A DNA stretch of 64,000 nucleotides, from NCBI GenBank assembly GCA_963678305.2, contig CAXXVV010000017.1, positions 1 to 64,000 on the forward strand, read 5' to 3'. A program made the translations under genes and the position numbers. Numbering within the stretch: the stretch's first letter is position 1; every line of letters starts with the position of its first letter. Shown here in pieces: positions 33,600-41,724 of this stretch. The notes under the pieces were generated by a model. It saw nothing but the letters and a program-made list of their open reading frames with translations. It ran no database searches and had not been told where the DNA came from. This DNA is from G963676655 sp963678305 (GTDB lineage Bacteria; Verrucomicrobiota; Lentisphaeria; Victivallales; Victivallaceae).

Positions 33600-34194
33600 G
33601 ATATGTCCTTGGGTTTATTTTGTTAACGAAAAGAAAAAATATAGCACGGATTGCATGAGTGTCAATCCTGTTTAGCTTCAATAGATAATCCAACTTAACC
33701 AAAATCGTAATCAGTCCGTCGAGTATTCAGTATCCGGCAACATTGGATGTTTTATTAATCGCTGGATTTATCTTAATAGTCCACTCCAAATTAATAACCA
33801 ACCAAGACCCTGACAGTAAGTACCTTGCAATTTTTTAACAATCAAACTGTCTGACTATTTTTTGACTGTTTTCAATATTGCTCGCAAACTGATTGGCGTA
33901 TTTAGTAGGGCAGCTTTCGATGAAAGCGCCGGGATGCGAAAGCATCACGCCCACGGGCAGATTACTCAATCACTGATTGACGTTAACAACCAATACTTAC
34001 GTTCTCCGCCAGCCTCATCGAGGCAGGCGCTACTGCCCGCTATATTATTATTACTTGTTACATATCTTATGTTTTGTAGACAAGATGCAATAACACAGCC
34101 ATCAAAAAATAAAAGTCAACTGCTTTTTATAGGATTATTGTTTTTCACAGCAACCTTCTGAATGCAATTAACTATTTCAATTGGCTGACTTTGT
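33600..34194. other. Intergenic region without convincing genes
   Basis: Mostly AT-rich sequence between the ABM gene and the tandem repeat. A 99-codon open frame (33862-34161) with no ribosome binding site and low-complexity, proline-poor then hydrophobic translation is judged spurious. No hairpin or promoter stood out. Confidence 0.5.
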
Positions 34195-34340
34195 AGTGCG
34201 GACGAGACGTCCGCGTTCCCAGGATTACGGACACGAGACGGGGCCTGAGTGCGGGCGGGACGTCCGCGTTCCCAGGGTTACGGACACAAGACGTGTCCTG
34301 AGTGCGGGCGGGACGTCCGCGTTCCCAGGAAAATTCATTC
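34195..34340. repeat. Tandem 53-bp repeat (about 2.7 units)
   Basis: GACGTCCGCGTTCCCAGG begins at 34206, 34259 and 34312, a period of exactly 53 bp; the unit also contains TTACGGACAC and AGTGCGGGCGG. The third unit is cut after CCCAGG. Units differ at a few positions. It lies in non-coding sequence beside the GH35 gene end. Confidence 0.8.
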
Positions 34341-34449
34341 CTGGAGTTTTCAGTATTATGCGATTCTTCGCTGGACCACGCCCGCGTACGACGCGGAACG
34401 ATTATACTGCTTCGCAGAAATTTCTTTTTTTAATAAATCTACTGACCGA

Positions 34450-36198
34450 TTAACCAAGTTCCGGTTCAGCCAGAAATTCAACCGCCGCTTCATCTAACGC
34501 ATGCTGCTCGAAAACAATTATCTCGTTATCGCCTTTTTTCAGCAACTGAGCCGGTACGTACATGGTTTGCTGCGGGCCGACTTCCCAGTAGCGGCCGAGA
34601 TTGAACCCATTGATCCAGCATACACCTTTTTTACCGCCCGGAACTTTCAGGAAAGTATCACACGGTTCATCGACTGAAAAAACCGCCTTGAAAAATCCGG
34701 GACCGGAACATTCCGGTGTTTCGGCAAATTTCAGGCCGGACAGGTCATCCAGCGGCAGAGAACAAATATCCCAGCCGAATTGAAACTGGCCATTGATCCG
34801 GATACCGTCAACAATCCCCTTGCGCGCATCGCCAATATTGTCGCCATAATTTACCCGGCCCATGTTTTCAACCAGAACATCAATCAGGACTCCTTCAGGA
34901 GGAATTTGCAATTCCAGCGAGTGCTTTTTATCGTTGCGATAGATAACCGCGGTTTCTTTGCCATCGATGAATACCACGGCCCGGTCACGCGGGTGCTGTA
35001 ACGTCAAAGTGGCGTCCGCAACCGGTCCGGCAAGTTTTTTGGAATATAGAATAAATCCGAAATTCTGACCGAGCTCTTCCATTGTCGCAGTATGCGTAAC
35101 CGAATGCATGTTACCAATGCTTGCAAGATTGCCGAAAAGTGAAGCGGATTTCGTCAGGTTAACCTTTCCATAAGCCTTTTTGGTCGATGCCGCCGGAACC
35201 GGAATGTCCAATAATCCGGGAACATATTCGGCTATCACCTCACGGTAAGCCTGAAATTTTGCATTCGGGTCGCCGGCTTCGCTGAGCGGAGCGTCATAAT
35301 CATAACTGCCGACAGTCGGCTGATATTCGCCATTGGCGCAGTTAGCCCCGTTCAGAAAACCGAAATTAGTCCCGCCGTGAAACATATAAAAATTGACATG
35401 AGCGCCTGAATCCAGCATTTCCTTAAGGCTCTTCACCGCGTCGTCAAAACCGCGAACATGATGTTCTTCGCCCCAATGATCAAACCAGCCATTCCAGAAC
35501 TCCATGCACATTACAGGACCAGATTCGTATTCGCGCAGCTTGGCGAAAGCCTCATTCGGCCTGGAACCGAAGTTCGCGGTTTTCCAGACATCCGGCAAAG
35601 TCCCGCCGGTCAGCATCAAGTCAGTCGGACCGTCCGAAGTAAATTGAATGACTTTCATACCATGTTTGTCGTACAGGTCCTTGATGAACTGTAAATACTG
35701 TTTATCCTGCCCGAAACTGCCGTACTCGTTTTCTACCTGGATGGCGATTACCGGGCCACCCTCGTTCCATTGCAGTTTTTTCAGACGGGGCAGGATCTCG
35801 TTGTAATAATCCTCAACCTGCTGTAAATACGGTTTATTGAAGCAACGCAGTTTCAAACCGGAAACCGTGGTAAGCCAGGCGGGAAAGCCGCCGAACTCCC
35901 ATTCGGCGCAGATATACGGACCGGGACGGACAAGCACCATGAAGCCCATTTCTCCAGCCAAGCGGATATAGCGTTCAAAATCCAGAATCCCCTTAAAATC
36001 AAATCGACCTTTTTGCGGCTCATGCAGATTCCACGGCATGTAAGTTTCAATCGCATTCAAGCCCATGGCCTTAGCTTTTTCAAAACGGTCCAGCCAAAGA
36101 TCCTGATGCACCCGGAAATAGTGCATTGCTCCGGAAATCAGCCTGACGGGTTGACCGTTAACTATAATTTTATCATTTTCAATCTTTACTGAACGCAT
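34450..36198 (-). CDS. Beta-galactosidase, GH35 family
   Basis: A 582-residue glycoside hydrolase family 35 enzyme, which removes terminal beta-galactosyl residues. The barrel carries the family opening SGAMHYFR, YMPWNLHEPQKG, RPGPYICAEWEFGGFPAWL, the acid/base Glu in AIQVENEYGSFG and the nucleophile Glu in VMCMEFWNGWFDHWGE. The C-terminal third is beta-sandwich (KGVCWINGFNLGRYWEVGPQ). No signal peptide is evident, so it should act on imported oligosaccharides. The start at 36198 follows TTGGAGCGATT. It lies downstream of a sulfatase gene on the same strand, at the end of the sulfated-polymer locus. Confidence 0.93.
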   Translation of the reverse strand: MRSVKIENDKIIVNGQPVRLISGAMHYFRVHQDLWLDRFEKAKAMGLNAIETYMPWNLHEPQKGRFDFKGILDFERYIRLAGEMGFMVLVRPGPYICAEWEFGGFPAWLTTVSGLKLRCFNKPYLQQVEDYYNEILPRLKKLQWNEGGPVIAIQVENEYGSFGQDKQYLQFIKDLYDKHGMKVIQFTSDGPTDLMLTGGTLPDVWKTANFGSRPNEAFAKLREYESGPVMCMEFWNGWFDHWGEEHHVRGFDDAVKSLKEMLDSGAHVNFYMFHGGTNFGFLNGANCANGEYQPTVGSYDYDAPLSEAGDPNAKFQAYREVIAEYVPGLLDIPVPAASTKKAYGKVNLTKSASLFGNLASIGNMHSVTHTATMEELGQNFGFILYSKKLAGPVADATLTLQHPRDRAVVFIDGKETAVIYRNDKKHSLELQIPPEGVLIDVLVENMGRVNYGDNIGDARKGIVDGIRINGQFQFGWDICSLPLDDLSGLKFAETPECSGPGFFKAVFSVDEPCDTFLKVPGGKKGVCWINGFNLGRYWEVGPQQTMYVPAQLLKKGDNEIIVFEQHALDEAAVEFLAEPELG

Positions 36199-36233
36199 AA
36201 TCGCTCCAATTATTTCAATTATAATCACTCATA

Positions 36234-36299
36234 AAAGAGTCGTGCGAAATGCAAATATCAACCACGAAAAACACAAAAAGTCACGAAAGAGTTTTTTTA
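36234..36299. repeat. 66-bp dispersed repeat, copy B
   Basis: Second copy of the element at 3251-3316, about 80% identical without gaps, upstream of the GH35 start codon. Confidence 0.55.
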
Positions 36300-36416
36300 T
36301 TTTTCAGCTTGAGCTGAAAATTTAAATACTTCTTCATGTCCTTCATGCTCTTATGGTGCAAATAATAGTTTCGCAAGAATCTACACTCATGAAACAATGG
36401 AAAATCCGGAATATTT

Positions 36417-37946
36417 TCAACCGTTAAGCGGCAAAGTATCCGGTCTCCCGTTATCAGGCAATACCATTAGCCCGGATTGTGTTGTTTTCAACCTTAATTC
36501 ATCAATTATATCACGATATTTTTCTTCACCGGCAAGATTATGCTTTTCTTGAGGATCATTCAGCAAGTCAAATAATTCTTCATATACCGGTTTTTCGCCA
36601 CACAACTGGGAACTCAGGCATTCGATGTAATTATCCAGAGTGCCACGAAACGGCATATTTCTCTGAGCCGGGTCCTCTTTGCGCTTAAAATAGCGAATAT
36701 ATTTCCAATCCTTCGTACGGATACTTTCGCTTCGCGGGTAATTCTGAATATCCATCAACTGTTCAGTGAAAAACTCTTCACGCCATGCGACCTCCCTGCC
36801 CTCCAGCAAAGGCACCAGGCTGGTTCCCTGAACAGTCTCGGGCACATCAACGCCGAGAAGCTCAAGAACGGTCGGAGCCAAGTCAGGAGCAAGGACGAAT
36901 TCATCACGATCCCTGGCCGCACCAATGCGCGGATCATAAATTATCAGCGGGATACGGATATCTTCTTCATAGAGAAAACACTTTCCTCCGAGACCATGTT
37001 CTCCAAAATGCAGGCCATGATCGGTTGAAAAAATAATCACCGTATTATCGGCAAGGCTCAAACTTTCAAGTTTATTGCGCAGATTCCCGATCATACGATC
37101 CATACCGGTAATCGCCTGACTGTAACGTACCATTTGCTCTCGAAGCTTTATCGAGGTCTTGACATAATCGTAGGAGGGGATGTATTGACCGTCATAGACC
37201 TCTTTGGGCAACCGGGCTGTTCTGATCATGTAATCCTGATATGTCTCGGGCATGGCAAAGTCGTTTATCCTGTCGCGGTAGGCAGATTTATATAATTCAT
37301 CGTCTTCCGGACGCATTTGCATGGTACCGGTGCCATAGCTGTGCGGCAGGTTGAACGTCAAGCACAAGCAAAATGGTTTCTCCTCCGGTCTTCTCGGCAG
37401 CTTGCCGGCACAGCTCTCGATAAAATCATTCTGAGGGTCCAGAAAATTCATCACGCCTTCTTCAAATATCTCCACCTGGGTATCAAGCCTGGCATTGTCG
37501 TAAATCTTTGTCTCTTTCGCGCTGCTGAATTCTTTGGGATAAAAACCGCTGTGACCATGATTGCCGTACCAGTAATCAAATACTTCATTTTCAAAATATC
37601 CGCTCTGATATCCGCCCTCCCCGGCCGGGACATGATTTTTGCCGACCCAGCCGGTAAAATATCCGGCCTTTTTCAGAAGCATCGGAAAACTGTTTTCCCA
37701 GGCATTGGCGGAGATACTTGAACCGCTATTGAAGTTAACGCCATGCGTTCTTTCCCATTGCCCGAGATAATGGCAGCAACGACTCGGAGTACAGGCCGGA
37801 CTTGTACAAAATGCGTTGGAAAAATAAACCCCGTCATCTGCCATTTTGTCAAGATTCGGGGTCTTTAAGATAGGATGGCCGGCTTTTCCGAGAAAGTCCG
37901 CTCGATGGTCATCTCCAAGAATGTAAATAATATTCGGCTTGTTCAT
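36417..37946 (-). CDS. Sulfatase (no signal peptide)
   Basis: A 509-residue type I sulfatase. The formylglycine motif C-T-P-S-R is at residues 52-56; the protein starts MNKPNIIYILGDDHRADFLG with the metal-ligand Asp pair at the front, and has VIIFSTDHGLHFGEHGLGGK. Unlike the other three sulfatases in this window it has no export signal, so it probably acts on sulfated oligosaccharides in the cytoplasm, and formylglycine formation must happen before folding there. The ribosome binding site is AAGGAGAATTACT. It is followed by the GH35 gene after 218 bp. Confidence 0.92.
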   Translation of the reverse strand: MNKPNIIYILGDDHRADFLGKAGHPILKTPNLDKMADDGVYFSNAFCTSPACTPSRCCHYLGQWERTHGVNFNSGSSISANAWENSFPMLLKKAGYFTGWVGKNHVPAGEGGYQSGYFENEVFDYWYGNHGHSGFYPKEFSSAKETKIYDNARLDTQVEIFEEGVMNFLDPQNDFIESCAGKLPRRPEEKPFCLCLTFNLPHSYGTGTMQMRPEDDELYKSAYRDRINDFAMPETYQDYMIRTARLPKEVYDGQYIPSYDYVKTSIKLREQMVRYSQAITGMDRMIGNLRNKLESLSLADNTVIIFSTDHGLHFGEHGLGGKCFLYEEDIRIPLIIYDPRIGAARDRDEFVLAPDLAPTVLELLGVDVPETVQGTSLVPLLEGREVAWREEFFTEQLMDIQNYPRSESIRTKDWKYIRYFKRKEDPAQRNMPFRGTLDNYIECLSSQLCGEKPVYEELFDLLNDPQEKHNLAGEEKYRDIIDELRLKTTQSGLMVLPDNGRPDTLPLNG

Positions 37947-38303
37947 AGTAATTCTCCTTATTACTTGTATAAATAAAATACAGGATTAATAGCGAATCAG
38001 CCATAGCAGGAAACCAAAAACTCATGTCATTTTTCATTAAAAGAATAATTGAGAAAAATTTGTATTCAGCTGATATTAAGAAAATTAAAACAAACAAAAG
38101 CTAATAAAAATGTCTTCTTACGGTACAGAAAACGATCCTCTTTTATGCTTGAATAATTTATTATCCCCACGCCGGATAAGATTTATTTCAACCGTCAATC
38201 CAGCGGCATATAACGGCTGACCGGAACCGATGCGGCAACATAAGTTCAAATGTAGCTGACTATCGCCTGACTTTTATTAGCGGCGACCGGAGACGGAACG
38301 GGA
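37947..38303. other. Intergenic region between two sulfatase genes
   Basis: About 360 bp, AT-rich towards the 37947 end and more GC-rich near 38200. No hairpin with T-run, consensus promoter or conserved open frame was found by eye, although a promoter for the downstream sulfatase gene is expected here. Confidence 0.4.
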
Positions 38304-39872
38304 TCAACGATCATGAGACCCTGCTTGAGTGCGTACGTGTGAATTTTTCAACGTACTCCATTCCTTCATGGTCCATTTCATGGGAGGTTTCTGATCCTTT
38401 ATCCATTGAATATAAGCTTTTTCCAGACGGTTTGCAATTTTGGGATTATGCATGAACACGTTATTATTTTCAGCCGGGTCAGCAGCAATATTGAAAAGTT
38501 CAATTTTTTTCTTACCCGGTTCAGCCTGAAGCAGCCAATTACCGGACAAAACGGTCCATGCCGCGGCTTTCGAGGTATCGACTTTCCGGGCCTTTTGATC
38601 ACTCTTGTTTGTGACCCACTGATAGTATTGACGCCAGAAACGGATATTCTTATCGCTCCAATGGTACAGACGCGGCCCGGCCCAGAACAGATATTGGTGC
38701 GGGACTCCTTTATTTTTACCCTTGATATACGGTAGCAGATTTACCCCGTCAAGATTGTCCGGAAGCTGGATCTTAGCGGCGGCAAGACAACTTGGCAGAA
38801 TATCCATGGAAGAAACATTCTTGTTGTAAGTAAGCCCTTTCGGCAGGCCATCCGGCCAACTCGCAAGCATCGGCACCCGCACGCCGCCCTGAAACGTCAA
38901 ACCTTTGAATCCTTTGAAATTACCATTTGCCGGTTCCGGAGAATCAATCACCGCGCCGTTGTCGCTGAAATAAAAGATCAAGGTGTTATCGAGTTTCTGC
39001 AATTTTTTCAGTTGAGCGAGAATCCGGCCGACGCCGGAATCAACCGCAGCCAGTGCGGCATAATAATTATCCACCTCGGAATTACCGGTTTTAAAACGCT
39101 GATATTTCTCCGGCACCCGCTGTTCCAACGGAATATGCGGAGCGTTATAGGCCAGATAAATGAAAAAAGGTTTATCGCCTGATTGATTGATAAAATTGAC
39201 CGCCTCGTCAGTAAAGCGGTCCGTCAAATATCCCGGCGCTTCCACGTTCTTTAAATTTCTGAAAATGTCCGGTGAATTGTAATAGGCCGCGCCGGAAGAA
39301 TTGAAGCCGTAATAATAATCGAAACCGCGTTTCAACGGATGATGTTGATTGAGACAGATATGGCGGATATTTTTATGATAATCCCGTTCATTGGCAATTC
39401 TTTGACCATTGCTTTTGCCGACATGCCATTTGCCGATCATCGCGGTCCGGTAACCGGACTTCTGGAATTTCTCGGCAAGAAACAGTTCATCAGTATTGAC
39501 ACCATTGTTAATATCACTGTTATCATAAACCCCGTAACGGGCCGGATAGCGGGAGGTAAGAAACGCCGCCCGCGACGGACCGCAAACCGGTGACGCAACA
39601 TAACCATGAGTAAAGCGTACACCATTTTTAGCCAATGCATTGATGTTCGGCATGGCCTGTTTTGCCGCCTCAATGGCTTTGTCCGGATCACATTTGTAAC
39701 GCGCGGTTCCCGGTTTCCCGGCCAGAGCGCCGGGAACAACCGCCCCCTGCCCGAAATCAAGTTGTCCATACCCCTGATCATCAGTCAGGATTACCAGAAT
39801 ATTAGGGCGTTCCGCAACCGCAGCGGTCAAAAACGATGCCGCGGCGATAACAGTTGAAACTTTTCCAATCAT
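38304..39872 (-). CDS. Sulfatase (secreted)
   Basis: A 522-residue type I sulfatase with a signal peptide (MIGKVSTVIAAASFLTAAVA). The formylglycine motif C-G-P-S-R is at residues 97-101, after VRFTHGYVASPV; metal-ligand segments are NILVILTDDQGYGQ and LIFYFSDNGAV, and GKWHVGKSNG carries the active-site Lys/His. The C-G-P-S-R version and the long insert between the N-terminal strand and the motif resemble N-acetylgalactosamine-6-sulfatase-like enzymes, but specificity cannot be assigned by eye. It is 20 nt downstream of the frameshifted symporter gene, at the end of the pilin > sulfatase > lyase operon. Confidence 0.92.
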   Translation of the reverse strand: MIGKVSTVIAAASFLTAAVAERPNILVILTDDQGYGQLDFGQGAVVPGALAGKPGTARYKCDPDKAIEAAKQAMPNINALAKNGVRFTHGYVASPVCGPSRAAFLTSRYPARYGVYDNSDINNGVNTDELFLAEKFQKSGYRTAMIGKWHVGKSNGQRIANERDYHKNIRHICLNQHHPLKRGFDYYYGFNSSGAAYYNSPDIFRNLKNVEAPGYLTDRFTDEAVNFINQSGDKPFFIYLAYNAPHIPLEQRVPEKYQRFKTGNSEVDNYYAALAAVDSGVGRILAQLKKLQKLDNTLIFYFSDNGAVIDSPEPANGNFKGFKGLTFQGGVRVPMLASWPDGLPKGLTYNKNVSSMDILPSCLAAAKIQLPDNLDGVNLLPYIKGKNKGVPHQYLFWAGPRLYHWSDKNIRFWRQYYQWVTNKSDQKARKVDTSKAAAWTVLSGNWLLQAEPGKKKIELFNIAADPAENNNVFMHNPKIANRLEKAYIQWIKDQKPPMKWTMKEWSTLKNSHVRTQAGSHDR

Positions 39873-39892
39873 GATATATTTTCCATCATTAG

Positions 39893-40570
39893 TTATGAAC
39901 AGTCCGCTTCTTGAGTCAATCCGGCAGGAACTGCCTCGGCTTTATTTACTCTGATCGACTTTTTCTTGCGCCGGTAAATATAGTACAGGATACCGCCGGT
40001 CAGAGTGATCGCTCCACCGTTATATATAAATATCATCCGGTCAGACAGAGTGTTCGGGATAACAAAGCCGAGCATCATGATGCCGCCGTAAATCAGGCAG
40101 AGTATCCCCATGAATTTGTATTGCGGAGAATCCTGATTGCCGTCATGTTCTCTGGCGTGATCTATCGGGGTATTCATATCCTTGAAAAAAGCCTCCACAT
40201 CCTGGCGATATTTTTCAGATGTGGTTTGTTTGTAAAACAACGAAGTAAAGAAATACCAGCAACTGCCGGCAAAGAGTGTAATGACTCCACTGGAAATAAA
40301 GCCGATATGCTTGGCTTCAAGTTCGTTCAAAGGTTTTGCCAGACCGCAGATACCGGCAATAGTTTCAGGCGGAATATAATTCTGGACAATATAAGCGGTT
40401 CCCATGCTGACAATTACCGTGGACCACGCGGCCCAGCCGGGAGTGCGGCGGTACAGAATACCGAGAACCATCGGAATCACCAACGGATATCCCAGCAAAA
40501 CGTTTAATTTAAGCAGCAGGGTGAACAAATCGGCATCACGGTTCCGGGCAATCAGCACCGCCACCGCCAT
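39893..40570 (-). CDS. SSS family symporter, C-terminal part of a frameshifted gene
   Basis: These 225 codons encode the last membrane spans and the C-terminal cytoplasmic part of a sodium:solute symporter (IPMVLGILYRRTPGWAAWST, then TTSEKYRQDVEAFFKDMNTP, similar to the intact paralogue at 17691-19544). Read alone it would start in the middle of a membrane span. It continues the reading frame of 40552-41712 if one G is added to the G4 tract at 40578-40581 (CCCC on the plus strand), which restores F-G-G-I-V-M-A-V. It is therefore part of the same gene and not a separate protein. Confidence 0.85.
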   Translation of the reverse strand: MAVAVLIARNRDADLFTLLLKLNVLLGYPLVIPMVLGILYRRTPGWAAWSTVIVSMGTAYIVQNYIPPETIAGICGLAKPLNELEAKHIGFISSGVITLFAGSCWYFFTSLFYKQTTSEKYRQDVEAFFKDMNTPIDHAREHDGNQDSPQYKFMGILCLIYGGIMMLGFVIPNTLSDRMIFIYNGGAITLTGGILYYIYRRKKKSIRVNKAEAVPAGLTQEADCS

Positions 40571-41712
40571 GACAATTCCCCAAAGATGAATGAAAACAGT
40601 TTGCCGATAAAAAGCAGTTCCCGTTCGTCGGCATTTGGTCGCAGAAACTCAGCATAAAAGTTTTTGACAAAAAAACCGGCATTCTTGTTCAGCGCAGTAT
40701 CCATACTGGACATTGTCGCGGCAAAGATCGCACAAACCATCAGACCAATCATGCCCTGCGGCAGAACCCGCTGGGCAATGGCCAGATAAGCCCCCTCGCT
40801 GCAGTTCTTGAGATGCGGAAACATTTCCGGTAAATTGAATTTAAGAATAGCACCGGCCATTACCGGAGTAAAAGCGACCAGCGGCAGCAGAATCGTCCCG
40901 ACAATCATAACCAGCGTGGCTTTTTTAGCGTGAGAACCATCTTTCACGGTCAGGTACTTGGCTCCCTGAGTATTCAGGTCAGCGGCGCGCACCACATTCA
41001 CGAATGCGAACATCATCATCAGCGGAATCCATATTTCCGGACGTTCAAACTCGCCAAAGTTAGTGTAATACGACGGCAGTTGAGAGAGAAATCCGCTAAT
41101 CCCGCCTATCTCCGGCAGTGCCAGGGAGCGAAACAGGATAGTGAACGAAACGACAATAATTATCATCATCTGAATAAAGTCACTGGCCGCAACCGCCCAG
41201 GAACCTCCGGTTCCGGCCATCACAGTAACCACCGCCGCCAGAATGACAATACTCCAATAGATATTGATCCCGAGCGCGGCACTGACAAACAGCGAAACGA
41301 TATACAGCATCATCCCACCGCTGAAAAGCCCCAGCGGCAACGCGGTCCAGACCCAGAACTGTTCAGTCGGCCTGCCGTAGCGTCTGCGGATAGCGTCACA
41401 AACGGTCACCGCCCGCATCTGGCGGTATCTGGCAGCAAGAAAAAAGTAGATCAGCAACATACACGGCAAGGCTGAAAGATAAATAAAAAACAACAGAAAT
41501 CCGGTTTCAAAGACGAAAGCTCCGGCCGCCGTGAATGAATAAGCGGTCAAACCGGCGGCCAGGGACGACATCCCGGCCATCCACCACAACATATTCCCGC
41601 CGCCGCGAAAATAGTCACTGCTGTTTTTACTCATCTTACTCCAGACGAAACCGATCCCCAGCATGAAAACCAGATAAATAGCGATGACTATATAGTCCCA
41701 TGATGTCAGCAT
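40552..41712 (-). CDS. SSS family symporter, N-terminal part of a frameshifted gene
   Basis: The first 386 codons of a sodium:solute symporter, about ten membrane spans, starting MLTSWDYIVIAIYLVFMLGI and containing GGGNMLWWMAGMSSLAAGLT, GSWAVAASDFIQ and FAATMSSMDTALNKNAGFF, the sodium-site signature. The frame ends prematurely in FGELSWRWRC after a G4 tract. In a G5 version the protein would continue into 39893-40570 and reach about 600 residues, the same as its paralogue. As it stands the gene is broken and transport would fail unless this is a sequencing error. It follows the first PL8-type lyase gene by 12 nt. Confidence 0.88.
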   Translation of the reverse strand: MLTSWDYIVIAIYLVFMLGIGFVWSKMSKNSSDYFRGGGNMLWWMAGMSSLAAGLTAYSFTAAGAFVFETGFLLFFIYLSALPCMLLIYFFLAARYRQMRAVTVCDAIRRRYGRPTEQFWVWTALPLGLFSGGMMLYIVSLFVSAALGINIYWSIVILAAVVTVMAGTGGSWAVAASDFIQMMIIIVVSFTILFRSLALPEIGGISGFLSQLPSYYTNFGEFERPEIWIPLMMMFAFVNVVRAADLNTQGAKYLTVKDGSHAKKATLVMIVGTILLPLVAFTPVMAGAILKFNLPEMFPHLKNCSEGAYLAIAQRVLPQGMIGLMVCAIFAATMSSMDTALNKNAGFFVKNFYAEFLRPNADERELLFIGKLFSFIFGELSWRWRC

Positions 41713-41724
41713 TATAATCCCTTT

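Noticed and set aside
33862..34161. 99-codon plus-strand open frame
   Set aside because: No ribosome binding site, no family resemblance, and composition changes abruptly in the middle; judged a chance frame in non-coding sequence.
34195..34340. Possible CRISPR array
   Set aside because: The units are adjacent without variable spacers; whole units are similar and no cas gene is near.
34181..34453. 90-codon open frame through the 53-bp tandem repeat
   Set aside because: Its translation is a repeated peptide created by the DNA repeat, and the period of 53 is not a multiple of three, so the frame shifts between units.
39893..40570. Independent small transporter gene
   Set aside because: It starts in the middle of a symporter sequence, matches the end of the paralogue and joins the upstream frame by one base.
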